Shown here one piece after another: positions 59,268 to 64,000 of a DNA stretch of 64,000 bases (positions are counted from its first letter, which is position 1; every line of letters begins with the position of its first letter). The translations under genes were made by a program, and so were the position numbers. This DNA comes from Eggerthellaceae bacterium (lineage in GTDB: Bacteria; Actinomycetota; Coriobacteriia; Coriobacteriales; Eggerthellaceae). The notes under the pieces are model-generated. The model was given only the letters and a program-made list of their open reading frames with translations. It did no database searches and had not been told where the DNA came from. Location of the stretch: assembly GCA_022791455.1 (NCBI GenBank), contig JAAVZC010000008.1, positions 1 to 64,000 on the forward strand. The letters run 5' to 3'.

Positions 59268-61100
59268 GTGCGATACCTCGTCACCAACATACCGCTTCCC
59301 CTGGACTGTTTCGCTGCGGGCGGAGAGGGGCTGCTGCGCGCGAAGGTGGCGAAGGCGCTCGGCGTACCGAAGAGCGCGCTGGAGGCTGTCGATCTGCGGA
59401 AACGCAGCGTTGATGCCCGCAAGAAAACCAACGTCCACTTCGTAGCCAACCTCGAGGTAGACCTAGCGAACGGCACCACCCCAAACCCCGCCAAAGGTAT
59501 CACGGTAAAACCGATTGAGGATACGGTCGCCTCGTCGTCTCGAGTGATCGAAGTGCTTTCCCCTTCGTCATCTCGAGCGGAGCGCGAAGCGCGCAGTCGA
59601 GAGATCTTCGCGACCCCTGCAGCGCCATCCGGAGTCGGGAAGATCTCTCCACTCCGGCCTCCGGCCTCCGGTCGAGATGACGAAGGTCGGACGGCCGAGG
59701 GCCTTCAACCCCCGAACGTCATCCTGAGCGCAGCGAAGGATCTTTCCGGCGCCACCACCCCTCGGCCCTTGGTGGTGGGGGCGGGGCCGGCGGGGCTCTT
59801 TTGCGCGCTTTCGCTTGCGCGTGCGGGCTTGAAGCCGCTGCTCATCGAGCGGGGTCGCGCCGCCGAGGAGCGTGCCCGCGACGTGGCCGCCTTCTTCGCC
59901 GGAGGCCCCCTCGACCCTGCCTCCAACGTACAGTTCGGCGAAGGGGGCGCCGGCACGTTCTCCGACGGCAAGCTGAACACCGGCACCAAGAGCCCCCACA
60001 TCCACGCGGTGCTGGAGGCCTTCGTGGAAGCCGGCGCGCCGCAAGAAATCCTCTGGCAGGCGAAGCCCCATATTGGCACCGATTACCTGGTGCGGGTGGT
60101 GACGAACCTGCGGCAGACCATCATCGATGCCGGGGGAGAGGTGCGCTTCGAAACGCAGCTGGAGGATTTCACCACTTCCGCCGATGACGCCATCACCGCC
60201 GTGAAGTTAAAGAACGTGCGAACGGGAGACATCGAAGAAGTCGAGGCGTCGACGGTGGTACTCGCCTGCGGACACTCCGCCCGCGACACCCTCGCGCTGC
60301 TGAAGAACCGCGGGGTGGCCATGGAGCGCAAGCCGTTCTCGGTGGGCGCGCGCATCGAGCACCCACAAGAGTGGCTGAACCGCACCCAGTACGGCGCGTT
60401 CGCCCAGCATCCCGCCCTGGGGGCGGCCGACTACAAGCTGGCGGTCCACAACAAAGACGGACGCGGGGTCTACACCTTCTGCATGTGCCCGGGCGGCACG
60501 GTGGTGGCCGCTGCTAGCGAAGAGGGCGGCGTGTGCGTGAACGGCATGAGCGACTTCGCCCGTGACGGCGCTAACTGCAACAGCGCCCTGTTGGTGTCGG
60601 TGAACCCGGAGGACCTGGTCGGCGACGACGTGCTGGCGGGCGTGGCGCTGCAGCGGGAAATGGAGCGCGCGGCGTATCGGCTGGGCCGCGAAGACGGATC
60701 TCGCGCACCTTACACCGCCCCGGCTCAAACGCTTGCTGACCTCGCAGCTGGCACCAGCGGCAACTCCAGCACCTGGGTACAGCCCACGTACCCGCGCGGT
60801 GTGGCTTGGAAGAACCTGGCGGACTGCTTTCCGCCGTTTGTGACGGCGGCCATGCGAGAGGCGCTGCCCGCCCTCGATCGCAAGTTGCCCGGCTTCGCCG
60901 ACGGCCAGGCGGTGCTCACGGGCGTGGAGGCCCGCAGCTCGTCTCCCGTGCGCATCCTGCGCGGCGACGACTTCGCTTCCGTCAGCCACCCTGGCCTGTT
61001 CCCCTGCGGCGAAGGAGCCGGATACGCCGGCGGCATCACCAGCGCCGCCGTAGACGGCCTACGCGTCGCGGAGGCAATTGAAGCGCAACTGCTTCCGTAA
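59268..61100 (+). CDS. FAD-dependent oxidoreductase with a repeat-encoded linker
   Basis: About 610 residues. The N-terminal domain (1-90, VRYLVTNIPLPLD ... ALEAVDLRKRSVDARKK) is the small alpha/beta domain of this conserved bacterial family. The FAD site VVGAGPAGLFCAL is at about 168-180, GRAAEERARDVAAF and FGEGGAGTFSDGKLNTG follow, and CGEGAGYAGGITSAAVDGL closes the FAD fold near 585. Residues about 99-160 are encoded by a full family B element (59564-59684) and a family A half (59718-59747), both read in frame. GTG 59268 follows AAAGGA. The family's reaction is not established. Confidence 0.85.
   Translation: MRYLVTNIPLPLDCFAAGGEGLLRAKVAKALGVPKSALEAVDLRKRSVDARKKTNVHFVANLEVDLANGTTPNPAKGITVKPIEDTVASSSRVIEVLSPSSSRAEREARSREIFATPAAPSGVGKISPLRPPASGRDDEGRTAEGLQPPNVILSAAKDLSGATTPRPLVVGAGPAGLFCALSLARAGLKPLLIERGRAAEERARDVAAFFAGGPLDPASNVQFGEGGAGTFSDGKLNTGTKSPHIHAVLEAFVEAGAPQEILWQAKPHIGTDYLVRVVTNLRQTIIDAGGEVRFETQLEDFTTSADDAITAVKLKNVRTGDIEEVEASTVVLACGHSARDTLALLKNRGVAMERKPFSVGARIEHPQEWLNRTQYGAFAQHPALGAADYKLAVHNKDGRGVYTFCMCPGGTVVAAASEEGGVCVNGMSDFARDGANCNSALLVSVNPEDLVGDDVLAGVALQREMERAAYRLGREDGSRAPYTAPAQTLADLAAGTSGNSSTWVQPTYPRGVAWKNLADCFPPFVTAAMREALPALDRKLPGFADGQAVLTGVEARSSSPVRILRGDDFASVSHPGLFPCGEGAGYAGGITSAAVDGLRVAEAIEAQLLP
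59564..59684. repeat. Full family B element inside the FAD oxidoreductase reading frame
   Basis: Termini TTCGTCATCTCGAGCG and CGGTCGAGATGACGAA bound a 121-bp copy with inner arms GAGAGATCTTC / AGATCTCTCC. It is translated without a stop codon as part of a Ser/Arg/Pro-rich linker. Confidence 0.9.
59718..59747. repeat. Family A half-element inside the FAD oxidoreductase reading frame
   Basis: GTCATCCTGAGCGCAGCG followed by AAGGATCTTTCC gives the peptide NVILSAAKDLSGA just before the FAD-binding domain. Confidence 0.9.
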
Positions 61101-61179
61101 CGGGGGTCTATTCCCATAGCGCAAGCGGGGAAGTTGTGGGAAAATGCCCTTCGCTTATATATTGTGGAAAGGTCACCTT

Positions 61180-63234
61180 ATGTTCGATTTTTTCAAGCGC
61201 AAGAATTCCGGCGCCGACGATGGCTCGAAGGGGAGCGCCCCCAAGGGTCAGCCGGCCGCTCCCGATAAGACCACCCAGGAGGTGCTGCGCTCCTTCATGG
61301 ACACGCTGCTGCCGGACGCGGTGGACACGCTGCTGTTCAAGGCTTCCATGGCCGGCGCCGACGATGCCGACTTCAGTGGCTTCGAGCGCTACGCGGCCCG
61401 TCTGCTTACCGAGGCGGACGGCGGTCGGCTGCGCCAGGTGGCGGTGAAGTCGCCGCTGGATCTGCGCTGGCTGAACTCCACCGGCATGTTCTGGACCAAC
61501 TTCAACAACCAGGAGGTAGGGGAGGAAGGCCGCCGGCTGGTGCTGCGCACGGAATCTGCCCTGAGCCGCCTGGCGCTGGTGGCGCAGAAGATGGAGGCCC
61601 AGACCGGCTCGCGGTCGGTGAGCACCTTCACCGAAGCGGACCTGTACGCCTTCGACGACGAGGCGCTGCGCTCCATCGCCGACGCCGCCACCGACTTCTT
61701 CAATCGCTCCCAGGACTCCAACGACCTGCTCTCTCTCAACGGTGTTTCGGGCGAGCGCGGCGGCAACTGGGACCTCTCCACCCGCATGGCGAAGGCGGCC
61801 GAGTCCATCGTGCTGCCTTACCGCCTGGAGTATCGTTTCGCCACCGATTCCGCCACGGGCGCCATCGCGGTGAAGATCTCGCTGCCCCGTTCGGAGGACT
61901 TCCCCCATTCCCGCTACGACGCCGCGGCGGGCAAGTGGGTGGATTGCTCGGCTGAGCTGGGCGCCCAGGCGGCTGCCTACGCCGTGCGCCTGGTGACCCT
62001 GGTGGCCGCGTGCGCGTTCGGCTGCAGCATCGGCATCAACCGTGTGGTGGTGACCGGCTTCGATGGCTCGCTGGAAGGGGCGCCGCTCATCTCCATGGAG
62101 TTTGCGCGCATGCCCTTCACCCTGACGGCGCTTGAGGCGGTGCGCGACGGCCGCATGAAGGGCGAGCCGGGCGCGGCCGACCCTGCCTACCTGCTTTCCC
62201 TGGTGCACCCCACGGCCCAGGCGATCTCGCTTTCCGCCGCGGGAGACCTGGAGGCCATCGAGCCGCTGCCGGCGAACCTCTCCGTGCCCAACACCCCGCT
62301 GGTGGACGACCAGCGCGAGCTGCCGGAGGAGCTGCAAGGCACCTTCCAGGCCACCCGCGCCTGCGAACTGGACGTCATTTCGCCGCAGGATCAGGACCTG
62401 CTGGCCCGCTACCGCGCCATCATGGACGAGCGGGACGACTCGCTGCTTCTGGCGGCCGCGCAGCTGGAAGAGATCGTGGCCCAGACCAAGGAGAAAGACG
62501 AAGCCGCGCTGGCGGCTGCGAGCGCGGCCTACGACAAGGGCAAGGTGAGCCTGCTCTACTGCGAGAACGTGTTCTGCCGCTTCCTCACCTCGCTGGTGGA
62601 CCCGGATCCCACCCGCCGCTACTGCCGCATGGCCGACGTGGGCTTCGGCTCCCGCTCGGCGCTGGTGGACATCAACCGCGACATGGGGGACAACGACTCC
62701 GCCGAGGCGCTGTGCAAGGAGATGCTGCAGCTGGCCCCCACCTCCACCGCACCCTACATGGACCTCATCAACACCTACGCCAACAAGGAAGATTACGCCG
62801 CCGTGATCGAGGTGTGCCAGAAGGCGCTCGAATTCGCGATGGTGAAGTCCGACATCTCGCTGCTGTTCTACCGTTTGGGCTACGCGTTCTGGCAGACGAA
62901 GCAGTACCTGCCGGCGCTGGCCGCCTATGAGCGCGTGCATCCGGACAGCCCGTTTGCCGGCGCCATGGAGAACGAGCGGGCCGGCGTGATTGCCGATATG
63001 GGCGGAAACGGCCCTGACGGAAACTTCGACGGCGCCGCGGTGCTGCGCATGGCGGGCATCCCGCTGCCGCCCACGGACACCGCCGAGCACCTGGTGGCAC
63101 TTGCGGCCATCCAGCTGTGCGACAAGGGCTTTTTGGCCGCCGCCGCTCCCGCCGCTACGGCGCTGGGCATGTTCCACCGCAACGACATCCTGGACGCCAC
63201 CGCCGCCAGCTTCAAAGCCTGGGTCGCGCAGTAA
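61180..63234 (+). CDS. Tetratricopeptide-repeat-like protein
   Basis: A 684-residue cytoplasmic protein that I do not recognise as a named family. The N-terminal part (1-400) is mixed alpha/beta with no obvious motif. The C-terminal part has TPR-like helical pairs: NDSAEALCKEMLQLAPTSTAPYMDLINTYANKEDYAAVIEVCQKALEF (cited as AEALCKEMLQLAPTS and YAAVIEVCQKALEF), then LLFYRLGYAFWQTKQYLPALAAYER at about 500-590. ATG 61180 (MFDFFKRKN) follows GGAAAGG; an in-frame ATG at 61144 is less well placed. The Sua5/YrdC gene follows two bases after its stop codon, so they are probably co-transcribed. Confidence 0.7.
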   Translation: MFDFFKRKNSGADDGSKGSAPKGQPAAPDKTTQEVLRSFMDTLLPDAVDTLLFKASMAGADDADFSGFERYAARLLTEADGGRLRQVAVKSPLDLRWLNSTGMFWTNFNNQEVGEEGRRLVLRTESALSRLALVAQKMEAQTGSRSVSTFTEADLYAFDDEALRSIADAATDFFNRSQDSNDLLSLNGVSGERGGNWDLSTRMAKAAESIVLPYRLEYRFATDSATGAIAVKISLPRSEDFPHSRYDAAAGKWVDCSAELGAQAAAYAVRLVTLVAACAFGCSIGINRVVVTGFDGSLEGAPLISMEFARMPFTLTALEAVRDGRMKGEPGAADPAYLLSLVHPTAQAISLSAAGDLEAIEPLPANLSVPNTPLVDDQRELPEELQGTFQATRACELDVISPQDQDLLARYRAIMDERDDSLLLAAAQLEEIVAQTKEKDEAALAAASAAYDKGKVSLLYCENVFCRFLTSLVDPDPTRRYCRMADVGFGSRSALVDINRDMGDNDSAEALCKEMLQLAPTSTAPYMDLINTYANKEDYAAVIEVCQKALEFAMVKSDISLLFYRLGYAFWQTKQYLPALAAYERVHPDSPFAGAMENERAGVIADMGGNGPDGNFDGAAVLRMAGIPLPPTDTAEHLVALAAIQLCDKGFLAAAAPAATALGMFHRNDILDATAASFKAWVAQ

Positions 63235-63236
63235 TC

Positions 63237-63815
63237 GTGCAGTCAGTCGACATCAACGAAGCGGTCGCGCTCCTGGAAGAGGGGCGCGCCGTTGTTTTCC
63301 CCACCGATACCGTCTTTGGCCTGGGGCTTTCCCCGCGCCACGCCGTCACGCCCCAGCTGCTCTACCAGCTGAAGGGTCGCGACGAGGGCAAGCCGGTGGC
63401 CTGGCTTGTGCCAAATGCGGAAGCGCTGGGGGAGTGGGGGAGCCGCGTGCCCGCCTACGCCTGGGACCTCGCCCGCGCCCACTGGCCCGGCGCGCTCACG
63501 CTTATCGTGGCCGCCGCCGATGTCGTACCCGCCGCCTATCGTTCCGCCGCCGGCACCATCGGCCTGCGCATGCCGGACTCGCCCGAAGCGCTCGCGCTCA
63601 TGGATGCCCTCGGCGGCCCTGTGGCCACCACCTCCGCGAACCTTTCCGGAGAGCCGGCCGTGAGCGACGCCGCCCAGCTGGACCCGCGCCTGCTGGAAAA
63701 CGCCCCCGTCTTCGTCCCCGTCTCCCGCTCGCAAGCAGGAAGCACCGCCTCCACGGTGGTGGACTGCACCGGTGAGGATCCTGTCGTCCTGCGCCAGGGC
63801 CCGGTGCACTTGTAA
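63237..63815 (+). CDS. Sua5/YciO/YrdC-family L-threonylcarbamoyladenylate synthase
   Basis: A 192-residue enzyme for the first step of the tRNA t6A37 modification, which makes threonylcarbamoyl-AMP from threonine, bicarbonate and ATP. The YrdC fold shows VVFPTDTVFGLGLSP (about residues 19-33), LYQLKGRDEGKPVAWLV (about 42-58), WPGALTLIV (about 83-91), TIGLRMPDSP and PVATTSANLSGEPA (about 131-144). GTG 63237 is two bases after the previous stop codon; no strong ribosome binding site is seen, so translation may be coupled. Confidence 0.88.
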   Translation: MQSVDINEAVALLEEGRAVVFPTDTVFGLGLSPRHAVTPQLLYQLKGRDEGKPVAWLVPNAEALGEWGSRVPAYAWDLARAHWPGALTLIVAAADVVPAAYRSAAGTIGLRMPDSPEALALMDALGGPVATTSANLSGEPAVSDAAQLDPRLLENAPVFVPVSRSQAGSTASTVVDCTGEDPVVLRQGPVHL

Positions 63816-63855
63816 TACAATACCGCCAATATATTTCTCGCTGAAAGGAAGCCTT

Positions 63856-64000
63856 ATGCGCATCAGCATTGCCAGCGACCACGCCGGGTTCGACCAGAAA
63901 CAGGCGCTCGCCGCCTACTTGGCCGACAAGGGCTACGCCGTGACCGACCGCGGCCCCGAAAACGACGACCGCGTGGACTACCCGGACTTCGCCGAACTGG
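63856..64000 (+). CDS. rpiB: Ribose-5-phosphate isomerase B, 5' end only
   Basis: The first 48 codons, cut by the window edge. MRISIASDHAGFDQKQALAA and the following DRGPENDDRVDYPDFAEL match RpiB/LacA proteins, which interconvert ribose-5-phosphate and ribulose-5-phosphate. GAAAGGA at 63843-63849 precedes the ATG. A TACAAT at 63816-63821, right after the upstream stop codon, may be a -10 box. Confidence 0.9.
   Translation, partial: MRISIASDHAGFDQKQALAAYLADKGYAVTDRGPENDDRVDYPDFAEL

Noticed and set aside
10846-59747. CRISPR array as an explanation of the recurrent repeats
   Set aside because: Copies are dispersed, are palindromic over about 100 bp, and are not regularly spaced. No cas genes are present.

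Overview
The window is a piece of a GC-rich chromosome that looks like a member of the Coriobacteriia, most likely Eggerthellaceae (the Eggerthella / Gordonibacter / Adlercreutzia / Slackia group). This is inferred from content, not from a search. The signs are a LuxR regulator fused to a roughly 12-helix membrane domain next to a Tat-exported molybdopterin oxidoreductase, sortase pili with SipW-type signal peptides, and a high-GC style with GTG and TTG starts. About 58 protein genes are supported. No tRNA, rRNA, CRISPR array, transposase or integrase was recognised.

Layout. 1-4145: rpsG (3' end), fusA, rpsJ, rplC, rplD, rplW, closed by a strong terminator. 4146-16659: a sortase pilus operon behind its own AT-rich promoter region. 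It has two SipW-signal-peptide proteins, an LPKTG protein, a membrane-anchored surface protein, a SipW-like signal peptidase, a coiled-coil protein, a second (LepB-type) signal peptidase, a 1280-residue LPATG tip-like adhesin, an LPSTG major pilin and a class C-type sortase. 16763-27706: a ZIP metal transporter and a molybdoenzyme locus (U32-like protein, polyferredoxin, TorD-like chaperone, unknown protein and membrane LuxR regulator on the minus strand; catalytic and Fe-S subunits on the plus strand). 27815-30873: gadB and gadC. 31170-35372: an ABC ATPase and a coiled-coil FtsX permease. 35457-40132: a trigger-factor-like protein, a diacylglycerol-kinase-family protein and a YgiQ radical SAM protein.

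40447-50225: ribosomal protein genes resume exactly where they stopped, with rplB-rpsS-rplV-rpsC-rplP-rpmC-rpsQ-rplN-rplX-rplE-rpsZ-rpsH-rplF-rplR-rpsE-rpmD-rplO-secY-adk, then a terminator. The normally continuous S10/spc cluster is therefore split between rplW and rplB by about 36 kb, and the downstream half has its own promoter. 50458-64000: a large polytopic membrane protein, an InlB-like repeat surface protein with a non-canonical MPRTA anchor, nagB, nagA, an alanine/glycine:cation symporter, an FAD oxidoreductase, a TPR protein, a Sua5/YrdC protein and the start of rpiB.

A second theme is short dispersed palindromic elements. Family A is bounded by TTGTCATCCTGAGCG and its complement, family B by TCGTCATCTCGACCG and its complement; there are also two smaller families, C and D. 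They fill many intergenic gaps, and several copies lie inside reading frames (tip adhesin, YgiQ, FAD oxidoreductase), where they are read through as linker peptides such as VILSAAKDL.
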